Positions 8,540 to 17,136 of a stretch of 64,000 bases of DNA are shown here, piece by piece (position 1 is the first letter of the stretch; the number at the start of each line of letters is the position of its first letter). Source of the stretch: Mycobacterium sp. E2733 (GTDB lineage: Bacteria; Actinomycetota; Actinomycetes; Mycobacteriales; Mycobacteriaceae). Location: positions 19,026 through 83,025 of the forward strand of contig NZ_LZJZ01000086.1 in the NCBI RefSeq assembly GCF_001667585.1, given 5' to 3'. Both the position numbers and the translations under genes were made by a program. The notes beneath the pieces were generated by a model, which was not told the origin of the DNA, did not search any database, and was given only the letters and a program-made list of their open reading frames with translations.

Positions 8540-10402
8540 GTGCCGCGCAGCCTGGACCTGGTTGTCACCTCCGTTGCAGCGCAGCTGATGGAAGCGACGG
8601 CAGCCACGGCCCCGTTGGTGAGTCAGAAGGTGCTCGCGCAACTCGTCGAGCAGTTCGACGTGGACGCGAGCTTCTTGCGACACCTCGACCCGCACACCCG
8701 GGCCTCGGCGCTGGTTGCCGAGTGGCCGCCCCGAACGGACGCCGCGGGCCCGGATCCGACGGCCTTTGCCCAGCTGGACATCGCGGAGTCGGTCCTTGCG
8801 CAGTGCGGGCACGGCCGCAAACCGGTGGTGATCCGGCCGGCTCAGTCCAAGCGCTACTTCCGGCGCCGGCTGGGCCCGGGCAAAGTGCCCGCTTCGCCCT
8901 CGGTGGCCGCCGCACCGCTGGTCTCGGGTGAGACGACCACCGGCTTGCTGGGTTTCGTCAAGTTCGGCGCCCGCAAGTGGGAGCAGGACGAGATCAACAC
9001 TCTCGAGGCCGTCGCTGCGCTGTTCGCGCAGGTGCAAGCGCGCATCGCGGCCGAAGAAAAGCTTCGCTATCTCGCCGAGCACGACGATCTGACCGGCCTC
9101 TACAACCGTCGTGCCCTGGTCGCGCACCTGTCCGAACGGCTCTTGGCGGATCGCCCCGGGCCGGTCGCGGTGCTCTACCTCGACCTCGACCGGCTCAAGC
9201 CGATCAACGACTACCTGGGCCACACCGCCGGCGACTGGTTCATCCGGGTCTTCGCGCAACGCATCCGGATCTGCGCTCCCAACAGCACCATCGCCCGGCT
9301 GGGCGGGGACGAGTTCGTCGTGGTTCCTGACCAGCCGATGACGCCGGAGGCCGCGGAGGCGTTCGCCCGTCGCCTCTCGGCGATGCTGTGCGAGCGCCTG
9401 GCCGTCGGCGGCCACGTGATCAGCCGCACCGTCAGCATCGGGCTGGCGGTGGGCGTCCCGGGCCGGGACAACTGCACCGACCTGCTTCGCCGCGCCGACG
9501 AGGCGGTGCTGACGGCGAAACGCGGGGGCGGCAACCAGATCGCGGTGTCCACCGATGACATGTCCCTCAAACGCGCGTTCCGCAACGACATTGAGCTGCA
9601 CTTGCAGGGCGACATCGGCAGCGAAGCGTTGCTGCTGCACTACCTTCCGGAGGTCGACCTGTCGACGGGCGCCATCGTGGGCGCGGAGGCGCTGGTGCGG
9701 TGGCGACACCCGATTTGGGGGCTGTTGCTGCCGGACTCGTTCATCGGGATCGCCGAATCGACCAATCTGGCGATGGACTTGGGCCGCTGGGTGCTGCGCA
9801 CCGCGTGCGCCGAGTTCAGTCGCTGGCAGGCCAGCGGCGTCGGCCGGGAAGCCGTCATCCGGATCAACGTGTCGCCCGTCCAGCTCATCACCCGCGGGTT
9901 CGTGCGCGACGTCGCCGCCACCATCGACGGTTTCGGCCTCGACGCCGGCTCGGTGTGCCTGGAGATCACCGAGCGCGCCGTGGTCCACGAGATCGAGACC
10001 ACTCGAAAAACCCTGGCGGAGCTGAAGGAAGTCGGGGTCCAGCTGGCCATCGACGACTTCGGTACCGGGTACGCGGTGTTGTCGCACCTGAAATCGTTGC
10101 CGGTCGACATGCTCAAGATCGACACCGGGTTTGTGCGCGATCTCGGCAATAACGCCGGTGATCTGGCGATCGTTCGCGCCATCATCGGGCTGGCCGAGGC
10201 GTTCGGCCTGGAAGTGGTCGCCGAGGGGGTCGAAACACCGGCCGCGGCAATGACATTGATGCAGCACGGGTGTCGCCGGGCACAGGGTTTCCTGTTGTCG
10301 CGCCCGGTTCCCGGCGACGCGATGGAAGCGCTGCTGGCCGCGCGGTGGCTGGCGATGCCGTTTTTGGCCGACCTCAAGGCGTTGCCGACGGGCGCCATCT
10401 AG
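8540..10402 (+). CDS. Bifunctional cyclic di-GMP enzyme, GAF-GGDEF-EAL
   Basis: About 620 residues: GAF-like domain (about 15-170), diguanylate cyclase domain with intact GGDEF (about 255-259), and phosphodiesterase domain with EALVRW (about 383-388), NVSPVQL, EITERAVV, DDFGTGY and EGVET. All the usual catalytic residues of both halves are present, so synthesis and hydrolysis of c-di-GMP are both possible. The RxxD inhibitory site that normally sits five residues before GGDEF is APNS here, so classic product inhibition is unlikely. It resembles M. tuberculosis Rv1354c in architecture and length. I choose the GTG at 8540 (GGAGG five bases upstream) over the ATG at 8519, which has no ribosome site. 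It is flanked by the two paralogous lipoproteins and sits next to polysaccharide genes, so local control of polymer output is a fair inference. Confidence 0.92.
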   Translation: MPRSLDLVVTSVAAQLMEATAATAPLVSQKVLAQLVEQFDVDASFLRHLDPHTRASALVAEWPPRTDAAGPDPTAFAQLDIAESVLAQCGHGRKPVVIRPAQSKRYFRRRLGPGKVPASPSVAAAPLVSGETTTGLLGFVKFGARKWEQDEINTLEAVAALFAQVQARIAAEEKLRYLAEHDDLTGLYNRRALVAHLSERLLADRPGPVAVLYLDLDRLKPINDYLGHTAGDWFIRVFAQRIRICAPNSTIARLGGDEFVVVPDQPMTPEAAEAFARRLSAMLCERLAVGGHVISRTVSIGLAVGVPGRDNCTDLLRRADEAVLTAKRGGGNQIAVSTDDMSLKRAFRNDIELHLQGDIGSEALLLHYLPEVDLSTGAIVGAEALVRWRHPIWGLLLPDSFIGIAESTNLAMDLGRWVLRTACAEFSRWQASGVGREAVIRINVSPVQLITRGFVRDVAATIDGFGLDAGSVCLEITERAVVHEIETTRKTLAELKEVGVQLAIDDFGTGYAVLSHLKSLPVDMLKIDTGFVRDLGNNAGDLAIVRAIIGLAEAFGLEVVAEGVETPAAAMTLMQHGCRRAQGFLLSRPVPGDAMEALLAARWLAMPFLADLKALPTGAI

Positions 10403-10412
10403 CATCGCACCG

Positions 10413-12089
10413 ATGGTCCGAACTTTGAGCAGATGCGCGGCGGTGATCGTCGCCTGCGCGGCGTTGGTGCTGACCGGATGCGGTGGCCACAGCGACCCCG
10501 ATCCGTTGTCCGCCGTGATCAGCCCCGCCATCCCGCTCAATGTGCAGGAGGTGGCGAATCCGCTGCGCGGACAGTACGAAGACCTGATGATGCCGCTTTT
10601 CCCGCAAGGCAATTCCGCGCAGCAGCGGTATCCGGCGTGGCCGGCGTCGTACGACGCCAGCTTGCGGGTGTCGTGGCGGCAGCTGCAGCCCACCGACCCG
10701 AACACGCTGCCCGCCGACGCGCCCGACGATCGCAAGTTCGACTTCAGCGTGATCGACGACGCGCTGGCGAAGCTGGAGAGCCGGAACATGCGGCTCACCC
10801 TTCGCGTGTTCGCCTACAACTCCTGTTGCGACGCCACCTATGCGAACAACACGAACATCGCCATCCCGGACTGGATGCGCCCCGCGTCCACCAGCTATAC
10901 GGGGCCGCAACGATACTGGTGGACGCCCGGGGTGGCGCACGTGGTGCCCAACTGGAACGACCCCGCGTACCTGAACGCCTTCGGGCAGCTGCTCGCCGCG
11001 CTCGGGCGCCGCTACGACGGCGACGAGCGGCTCAGCGTTTTCGAGTTCTCCGGCTATGGGGACTTCAGCGAGAACCACATCGCCTATCTGCGCGACACGC
11101 TGGGCGCACCGGGTCCCCCGCCCGAAGACAGCATCGCAAAGCTGGGCTACTACAGCCAGTTTCGTGATCAGAGCATCACCAAAGCGGCCATCGGACAGCT
11201 CGTCGCGGCGAACGTGAACGCGTTCCCGCACACGCAATTGGTGACCACCGCGCTGAATCCCGAGATTGTTCGCGAGCTGCTCGCCGACGACGTCGCCAAG
11301 AAGGTGTCCGCGCCGGTGGGCATTCGCTCGGATTGCCTCGGCGTCTATGCGCCGTTGCCCGTGTGGGCGGAGTCGGATGGTTCGTACTACGTGCACACGA
11401 AGGATCCGCTCGTCGGCCAACTGAAAGAGCGGTTGGCGTCGGCGTTGGTGATCACCGAATGGTGCCAGTTGCCCGATGGAACCACTCCGCAGTCCTACTA
11501 CGAAAAGGCCCTGCGCGACGTCGTGAAATACCACGTGTCGATGACGTCGAGTTTCAACTTCCCGGCCGTGGATTCGAAGACCCCGATGGACCCGGCGTTG
11601 TATCTGCTGTGGGCGCAAGCCAACGTGTCGGCCGGCTATCGCTACTCCGTGGAAGCGCGGCCGGGGTCGGAATCGTTTCGCGATCGCGTGGCGACCATAT
11701 CGGTGGTTTGGACCAACTACGGCAGCGGCGGGGCGATCGAGAAGTGGGCACCCAGCTACCGGTTGGTGGATTTCTCCGGCGCGACGGTGCGCACGCTGCC
11801 GACAGCCGTGGCGTTGAACAAACTGGTCCCGTCCGGGGAGAGCTCGGGTAACCAACCGGTCCCGGCATCGTTCACCGAATCGGTGCGGGTCGACCTGGCG
11901 GGTTTGCCGCCCGGGCACTACACGCTGCGCGCTTCCGTGGATTGGCAACAGCACAAGCCGGACGCGTCGCACGTGGTGAACTATCCGCCCATGCGGCTGG
12001 CCCGGCCCGGACGCGACGAATCGGGGGCGTATCCACTCGCAACGCTCGACATTTCGCGCCAGGCCCTGACTTCGGCGCCGCGCCAATGA
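10413..12089 (+). CDS. Exported lipoprotein with DUF4832/glycoside-hydrolase-like domain, paralogue 2
   Basis: 558 residues starting at the ATG at 10413, only 10 bp after the GGDEF-EAL stop, so the two are probably co-transcribed. The lipobox is LVLTGC (cysteine near residue 22). It is collinear with the protein at 6677 over its whole length; NPLRGQYED, RRYDGDERLSVFEFSGYGD and ASVDWQQHKPDASHVVNY show the close match. They differ mostly in the loop near residues 140-165 and in the serine-rich stretch before the C terminus. Likely an extracytoplasmic polymer-modifying or polymer-binding lipoprotein. The tandem pair has diverged enough to suggest different substrates or partners. Confidence 0.82.
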   Translation: MVRTLSRCAAVIVACAALVLTGCGGHSDPDPLSAVISPAIPLNVQEVANPLRGQYEDLMMPLFPQGNSAQQRYPAWPASYDASLRVSWRQLQPTDPNTLPADAPDDRKFDFSVIDDALAKLESRNMRLTLRVFAYNSCCDATYANNTNIAIPDWMRPASTSYTGPQRYWWTPGVAHVVPNWNDPAYLNAFGQLLAALGRRYDGDERLSVFEFSGYGDFSENHIAYLRDTLGAPGPPPEDSIAKLGYYSQFRDQSITKAAIGQLVAANVNAFPHTQLVTTALNPEIVRELLADDVAKKVSAPVGIRSDCLGVYAPLPVWAESDGSYYVHTKDPLVGQLKERLASALVITEWCQLPDGTTPQSYYEKALRDVVKYHVSMTSSFNFPAVDSKTPMDPALYLLWAQANVSAGYRYSVEARPGSESFRDRVATISVVWTNYGSGGAIEKWAPSYRLVDFSGATVRTLPTAVALNKLVPSGESSGNQPVPASFTESVRVDLAGLPPGHYTLRASVDWQQHKPDASHVVNYPPMRLARPGRDESGAYPLATLDISRQALTSAPRQ

Positions 12090-12124
12090 TCGAGGGCGCC
12101 AGCAAATGCGTCATCGTGCGGGCG

Positions 12125-12136
12125 GCAATGCATTGC
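12125..12136. repeat. Perfect 12-bp palindrome GCAATGCATTGC
   Basis: Lies in the 161-bp gap between lipoprotein 2 and the polysaccharide operon. It could be an operator; no regulator can be assigned to it. Confidence 0.4.
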
Positions 12137-12214
12137 GATTAGGACGATGCTGCGTGTCGAGTGCTGCATAATGTGCACCTGGGCTTTGCGCGGCGGGTGT
12201 AAAGCAAATCAATT

Positions 12215-12232
12215 CGGCGCCACGTGGCGTCG
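12215..12232 (+). promoter_or_regulatory. Hairpin/palindrome CGCCACGTGGCG just upstream of the Wzz-like gene
   Basis: The perfect core CGCCACGTGGCG is at 12218-12229 and extends to about 8 bp arms with one G-U pair. It ends 18 bases before the start codon, directly upstream of the AGAGAGG ribosome site. It could be an operator, or an RNA hairpin affecting translation of the first gene of the operon. Confidence 0.4.
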
Positions 12233-12250
12233 CCCCAGAGAGGTTAGTGG

Positions 12251-13708
12251 ATGGATTTCCGCACCTTTGTCCGGACTCTGCTCACGCATTGGAAACTCGC
12301 TTTGGGGGCGTTGCTGGCGTGCACAATCGGCGCCGCGGCGGTCACGGCATTGCAGACGAAGCATTACCAGTCGACGGCCACCATCCTGATTTCCTTTCCC
12401 GGTGCCACCGACCTCACCGAGTTGTACAACGGCACGCTGACCGCGCAGGAACGGTTGTCGTCCTACGCGCAGATCGCCGGCGGCCGCACGGTGGCCGAGC
12501 GCGCCGTCAACCAGCTGCAAGCCCCGATGAGCGCGGACGCCCTGGTGACCCAAACCCAGGTGAAATACACCGCCAAATCCCAGCTTTTCACCATCACCGT
12601 CAAGGACACCGACCCGAACCGCGCCGCGGCGCTGGCGGGGGCGATGGCCGATCAGTTCGCCGCGCTGGTGCCGACGCTCGGCGCGACCGCCGGTCCGAAC
12701 GGCCGGCCCGTGCCGGCGGCACCGGGCTCGCGCCCCGACGTCGGCGAGTCGAATCCGCCCGCGGCCCCGCCGTCGGAAGTGCCCGGTCAACCGGCGGCCA
12801 AACCCATGCCGGTGGCCAGGGCGCGGGTGGTGGAGGCGCCGCGGGTGCCCGATCACCCCGTGACGCCGGTGCCCGCGCGCAACATGGCGATGGGGTTTGT
12901 CGCCGGAATCCTGCTGGCCATCGCGGTGGCGGTGGCCCGCGAGGCCAGCGATCGCACCGTGCGATCTCGGGAGAAGTTGGAAACCCTCTCGGGCCTGCCA
13001 ACTTTGGCCGAGCTGCCCGGCCGGCGCGGGAACACCCCGCGGTTCGGCGTCGACTCCGCCCTCGACGACGCCGTGCGGGGCTTGCGGGCCCGCCTGCTCA
13101 GGGCCGTGGGCCCGGAGGCGCGCCGCGTGCTGGTGGCGGCGCCTTTCGGCGGGGAGGGGACCACGACGACGGCGCTGAACCTGTCGCTGGCGCTGGCCGA
13201 AATCGGAGAGGACGTGCTGCTCGTCGAGGGGGATACGCGCCGGCACGTGGTTGCCGGCCTGCTGCGCGTCGAGTCGGGGGAAGGGCTGGCCAATGCGCTG
13301 GCCAACCCCGAGATCGCCGCGGAAGCCGTGAAGCCGACGCCGATCGCGAAGCTGTTCATCCTCGCGTCGCGTTCCGCCCGTCGCGAGACCCCGCCCTGTA
13401 GCGCGTTTCTGCCGGAGGTGGTCGACAGGGTGCTGCTGGACTTGTCGTCACGTTTCGACCGGATCGTGGTCGACGGACCGCCGGTGCTGGCGACGCCGGA
13501 CAGCGGCCTGCTGGCCGGCGCCGTGTCGGCCACGGTGCTGGTGGTGCGGGCGCGCCGGACCACCGTCGACGAGCTCAACGACGCGCTGACCGCCCTGCGC
13601 TCGGCCGGTGCTCAGGTGGTCGGCACCGTGCTGACCGACGCCCGGCCGTCCCTGCACATCAGGGCCGCGGCCAAGACCTATCGGACGAAGGTCAGCGGGC
13701 CGGCGTGA
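12251..13708 (+). CDS. Wzz/BY-kinase-like polysaccharide co-polymerase with degenerate P-loop
   Basis: 485 residues. A Wzz-like N-terminal part has membrane helices at about 15-33 and 212-230, with a short proline-rich outer segment between them (about 150-205). A CpsD/BY-kinase-type ATPase domain follows (about 275-480). Walker A reads APFGGEGTTTT (about 297-307); the usual GK[ST] lysine is replaced by threonine. Walker A' (LLVEGDTRR) and Walker B (RIVVDGPP) are recognisable. There is no tyrosine cluster at the C terminus, only one tyrosine about ten residues from the end. It probably governs chain length or export in a Wzy-type system, but ATP hydrolysis and tyrosine kinase activity are doubtful. 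The start codon follows AGAGAGG; the stop overlaps the next gene by GTGA. Confidence 0.85.
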   Translation: MDFRTFVRTLLTHWKLALGALLACTIGAAAVTALQTKHYQSTATILISFPGATDLTELYNGTLTAQERLSSYAQIAGGRTVAERAVNQLQAPMSADALVTQTQVKYTAKSQLFTITVKDTDPNRAAALAGAMADQFAALVPTLGATAGPNGRPVPAAPGSRPDVGESNPPAAPPSEVPGQPAAKPMPVARARVVEAPRVPDHPVTPVPARNMAMGFVAGILLAIAVAVAREASDRTVRSREKLETLSGLPTLAELPGRRGNTPRFGVDSALDDAVRGLRARLLRAVGPEARRVLVAAPFGGEGTTTTALNLSLALAEIGEDVLLVEGDTRRHVVAGLLRVESGEGLANALANPEIAAEAVKPTPIAKLFILASRSARRETPPCSAFLPEVVDRVLLDLSSRFDRIVVDGPPVLATPDSGLLAGAVSATVLVVRARRTTVDELNDALTALRSAGAQVVGTVLTDARPSLHIRAAAKTYRTKVSGPA

Positions 13709-15183
13709 TTCCCTACCTGCCCGGTCGCCCTCGCCTGGCAGTAGACGGCGTCCTGTTGACGATATTCCTGTTCGGCTGCTTCGTCTTTGGCGTGCTCGCC
13801 GTGCGCCGGACCACCGAGGGAGTGTTGCTGATCGCCGCGACGTTCTGCCTGGTCGTCTACTGGGTGAAGCGCGAGGGGCTGGCGGGGGTGACGCTGTTTC
13901 TGGCGTTCGCGGCGCTGCCCGAAGGATTGCACATCGGCAAAGTGATTGGGCCGGTGGCGATCTACGCGTACCAGGTGGCCGCGGTGCTGGCGATCTGCTA
14001 CCTCATCCCGATCGTCAGGCCGCGGTTCAAGGATTTCCTGCTGCCGGGGATGTTCGTGTTGACGGTCGTGTACTTCACCGTGGTCGGGTTCCAGATGGGA
14101 CATGACGCAACGATGGTGCTACACGAATCGACGACCTTGATCGAGATGGTCATCGGGTTCGTGCTGGCGCTGCTGATCGTGTACGGCGGCTACCTGAAGT
14201 TCTGCATGCGCGTGCTGGTCGTGACGCTGTGGTTCTCGGCGGCCATGGCGATCTTCAGTTCGTTGCATGCCATCCGGCTGGCCGGCCGGGCCGAAAGCCT
14301 GGAGGGCGCGACGGGCGCCGGCCAAGCCCTCCGCATCGTCCTGTCCACCCAAACGCCGGCCACCGCCGCGCTCACCGCGCTGGTCGCCGCGTCGATCATC
14401 GGTCGCGTCCGACCCATGACGTACCTCGCCTTCGGGCCGCCGGCGCTGGTCATTTCGCTGCTGGCTTTCTCGCGGAACACGCTGATCGCCGTGGCGGTGG
14501 GCGCGAGCGTCGCCTTCTTCGCCAACTTCGGCTGGCGGGCCCTGCGCCGTTCGGCCATCGTCGCCGCGGTCAGCGCGGGCGTGGTCGCGCTCATATTGCC
14601 GGGATCGCTTTTCCTGCTGCAGCATTCGGAGGCGGGTTCGTGGCTCAGCGATCAGTTCACCGCCTTCAACCAGCGGGTGTTCGGCGGGGTTTCGGCCAGC
14701 GCGCTCGCCACCGACGAATCGACGCTGGACCGGCTGCGGGAAGTCGCCCGACTCAACGCCGCGATCGCGCAGGCGCCGGTGTTCGGCCACGGCCTGGGCT
14801 ACGCCTACCAGCTGCCGTCCGGCAACGACCCGAAGGCCTTCGCGTGGACGCTGGGCCCCACCTACTCCCACCTCTTCTACCAATGGTGGCTGGCCAAGGC
14901 CGGCGCCGTGGGCATGGCGGCGTTCGCGTGGATCGCGTTGACACCGATTGTCCGGGCGCTGCGCTGCGCGACGGCGCCGGCGAAGATCAGCGCGGCGGTC
15001 TGCGCCGGTCTGCTCGCGATATCCGCCGTCTGGCCGCTGCCCGAAATGCCCATGGACGCACTGGCATTGGGCCTTGCCCTCGGAACGGCCATGGGATTTG
15101 CCGGCCTAGGCCGCAGGGACTCCGAAGCGGACCGCGCGGACGCCAATTCCTCGCCGGCCCTGGCCGCCGCCGGCGGACAATGA
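13705..15183 (+). CDS. O-antigen polymerase/ligase-like membrane protein (Wzy-type)
   Basis: 492 residues with roughly a dozen hydrophobic helices and a large external loop at about 300-395, the layout of Wzy polymerases and O-antigen ligases. TLGPTYSHLFYQWWLAKAG in that loop resembles the histidine-containing region of this superfamily. It would polymerise lipid-linked repeat units on the outer face of the membrane. The GTG start at 13705 overlaps the previous stop by GTGA, and its own stop is overlapped by the ATG of the next gene. Polymerase and ligase cannot be separated from sequence alone; the neighbouring Wzz-like and flippase genes favour polymerase. Confidence 0.83.
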   Translation: MIPYLPGRPRLAVDGVLLTIFLFGCFVFGVLAVRRTTEGVLLIAATFCLVVYWVKREGLAGVTLFLAFAALPEGLHIGKVIGPVAIYAYQVAAVLAICYLIPIVRPRFKDFLLPGMFVLTVVYFTVVGFQMGHDATMVLHESTTLIEMVIGFVLALLIVYGGYLKFCMRVLVVTLWFSAAMAIFSSLHAIRLAGRAESLEGATGAGQALRIVLSTQTPATAALTALVAASIIGRVRPMTYLAFGPPALVISLLAFSRNTLIAVAVGASVAFFANFGWRALRRSAIVAAVSAGVVALILPGSLFLLQHSEAGSWLSDQFTAFNQRVFGGVSASALATDESTLDRLREVARLNAAIAQAPVFGHGLGYAYQLPSGNDPKAFAWTLGPTYSHLFYQWWLAKAGAVGMAAFAWIALTPIVRALRCATAPAKISAAVCAGLLAISAVWPLPEMPMDALALGLALGTAMGFAGLGRRDSEADRADANSSPALAAAGGQ

Positions 15184-16193
15184 TTGCGGTCACTCACGTC
15201 GGTCCCGACATGTACAGCTTCGGCGGGACCCAGTCGGTGATTCGAGTCATCCGCGACAACAGGATCGGCGCCGACGAGATCCGCGTGCTGTCGACGTGGA
15301 AGGGGCGCCACCACGCCAGGAACCTGTTGCTCACCGCGCGCGCGGGCGCGGCGCTGGCCCGGACCCCGCGCGGGAGCGTCGTGCACTTCCATATGTCGAA
15401 CGGCGGCGCCTGGTTGCGCGAAGGTCCGCTGATCCGCCTCGCACGGGCGCGAGGTTTCCGGGTCGTCGTCACCATCCACGGCTCCGACTTTCCGCAATTC
15501 TCCCGGTCGCACCCCCGTTTCGTGGGCTCCATCCTGAGCAAGGCGGACCATCTCATCGTCTTGTCGGACGAAGCCCGTGCCGCCGTGAGATGGGTTGCGC
15601 CCGCGGTGCCGGTGTCGATCGTGGCCAACCCGATCGGCATCGATCGGGACGCGCCCGGGGCCGGCTCGACGCCGCCCGTGGTGCTTTTCGCGGGCACCAT
15701 CGGCCGCCGCAAGGGTGTCGACACGCTGGTGGCGGCCTGGCGGCTGCTGCTGGCCGAGGGCATCGAAGGGTGCTGCCGCATAGTCGGTCTCGTCGACGAC
15801 TACACGCCGCCGCCAACGGAGCGCCTCACCGTCGAGCCCCCGGTGCATCCGGACCGGGTCCGGGACCTGCTCCGGTCGGTCCGGGTGGTGACGCTGCCGT
15901 CGTGCGCCGAGGCAATGCCGATGATCCTGACCGAGGCACTCGCCGGCGGACGACCGTTCGTGGCGACCCCCGTCGGCGGTACACGGGAGATCGCCCCGGA
16001 CCCGGGCATGCTCGTCCCCGTGGGTGACGCGCCGGCGCTGGCGGCGGCGATCGGCCGGTACTTGCGCGACCCGGAGCTGGCCGAGCGTGACGGGCGGCGC
16101 GGTCAGGAACACATCGCGGCGACACGCAGCCCGCAGATCATCGACGCGCAGCTGCGCCGGATTTACGAGGGCTGCGGTGTTGATGCAGGTTGA
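15180..16193 (+). CDS. GT4-family glycosyltransferase
   Basis: 337 residues in a GT-B fold. The N-terminal acceptor half has VHFHMSNGG and TIHGSDFPQF. The C-terminal donor half has VVLFAGTIGRRKG and the family's nucleotide-sugar region, with AEAMPMILTEALAGGRPFVA holding the ExxxxxxxE acidic pair. It would add a sugar to the lipid-linked repeat unit on the cytoplasmic side; the sugar is not predictable. The start is the ATG at 15180, overlapping the preceding stop by ATGA. The frame is open far upstream inside the polymerase gene, but that part is a shadow. Confidence 0.88.
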   Translation: MIAVTHVGPDMYSFGGTQSVIRVIRDNRIGADEIRVLSTWKGRHHARNLLLTARAGAALARTPRGSVVHFHMSNGGAWLREGPLIRLARARGFRVVVTIHGSDFPQFSRSHPRFVGSILSKADHLIVLSDEARAAVRWVAPAVPVSIVANPIGIDRDAPGAGSTPPVVLFAGTIGRRKGVDTLVAAWRLLLAEGIEGCCRIVGLVDDYTPPPTERLTVEPPVHPDRVRDLLRSVRVVTLPSCAEAMPMILTEALAGGRPFVATPVGGTREIAPDPGMLVPVGDAPALAAAIGRYLRDPELAERDGRRGQEHIAATRSPQIIDAQLRRIYEGCGVDAG

Positions 16194-17136
16194 GCTCGAA
16201 GGACCGCAGTTGAGGGTGAGCGCGGTGGGCTTCGGATGCGGCGGTTTGATGCAGTCGCCGTCCCGCCGGGAACGCATGGCCGTGCTGGGCGCCGCGCTGG
16301 ACAGCGGCATCACCCACTTCGACGCCGCACGGATGTATGGGCTGGGAAGGGCGGAGACGGAACTGGGGGTGTTCCTGCGAACCGTCCCGCGCGACGCCGT
16401 CACCGTCGCAACCAAGTTCGGCATCGACATCGGTGGGGTGGCCCGGCGGCTCGGTCGGTTTCAGGGTCCGGCGCGGGCACTGCTGCGCAAGGCGCCGGCG
16501 CTGCGGCGCGCGGTCAAGCGGCAGCAGGCGGCACCCGCGGTCGCGCGAGTGTATGACGCGGCCACCGCGGCCCGCAGCCTCGACGAGAGTCTCGCGGCGC
16601 TGGGCGTCGACTACGTGGACATCCTGTTCGTTCACGGCCCACGACCGGGGGACACCGTGGCCAGCGGTGAACTTCGCGAATTCTTCGAACGCGCCCGCCG
16701 GCAGGGCAAGATACGCGCGTGGGGCGTCTCGCAGGACGAGGGTCTTGACACGGATTTCGCCGCATCCTTCGCCCCGGAAGGGGTCAGCCAGGTGCGCGCC
16801 GACTTGCTCCATCCGCCGCCGCGCCCAGCGGATCTCGCATTCGGCGTGCTGCAAAGGTCGCACGCGGCGCTTTCGAACGCGTTGCGGGCTGACGCGGAGT
16901 TGGCGGAACGCTGGCGCCAGGCCCTCCAGCTCGACCCGCTGGCGCCCGGGGCGCTGCCCAGGCTCATCCTCGGGTCTTCGGCCGTCGGAACGGATTGCCG
17001 CGCAATCCTTTACAGCACCACCGACCCACGCCGGGTCCCGGAAGCGGCCCGCGCGGTCTGGGCGCCGCCGGACGGGGAGACGCTGGCGCGGTTCCTCGCC
17101 CTGGTGGCGGAGGTGCGCGGGGGTGCTGTCGCGTGA
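16177..17136 (+). CDS. Aldo/keto reductase-family protein of the polysaccharide operon
   Basis: About 319 residues, TIM-barrel AKR. The catalytic tetrad can be read: Asp and Tyr in THFDAARMYGLGRAE, Lys in VTVATKFG and His in DILFVHGP. LILGSSAVGT near the end stands where the NADPH-binding GTxSxxH-like segment is expected. Likely reduces a sugar or sugar-linked carbonyl. I take the GTG at 16177, six bases after GAGG; TTG at 16180 and ATG at 16183 are alternatives. It overlaps the glycosyltransferase by 17 bp and ends in a GTGA overlap with the FAD oxidase gene, which suggests paired oxidation and reduction of one substrate. Confidence 0.83.
   Translation: MLMQVELEGPQLRVSAVGFGCGGLMQSPSRRERMAVLGAALDSGITHFDAARMYGLGRAETELGVFLRTVPRDAVTVATKFGIDIGGVARRLGRFQGPARALLRKAPALRRAVKRQQAAPAVARVYDAATAARSLDESLAALGVDYVDILFVHGPRPGDTVASGELREFFERARRQGKIRAWGVSQDEGLDTDFAASFAPEGVSQVRADLLHPPPRPADLAFGVLQRSHAALSNALRADAELAERWRQALQLDPLAPGALPRLILGSSAVGTDCRAILYSTTDPRRVPEAARAVWAPPDGETLARFLALVAEVRGGAVA

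Noticed and set aside
8225..10798. 857-codon open frame on the minus strand across the GGDEF-EAL gene
   Set aside because: Antisense to a gene with intact motifs in both domains; composition is typical of GC-rich shadow frames (His, Arg, Gln rich) and no family is recognisable.
10374..12086. 570-codon minus-strand frame across lipoprotein 2
   Set aside because: Shadow of a well-supported lipoprotein; a similar shadow exists opposite its paralogue, as expected from shared sequence.
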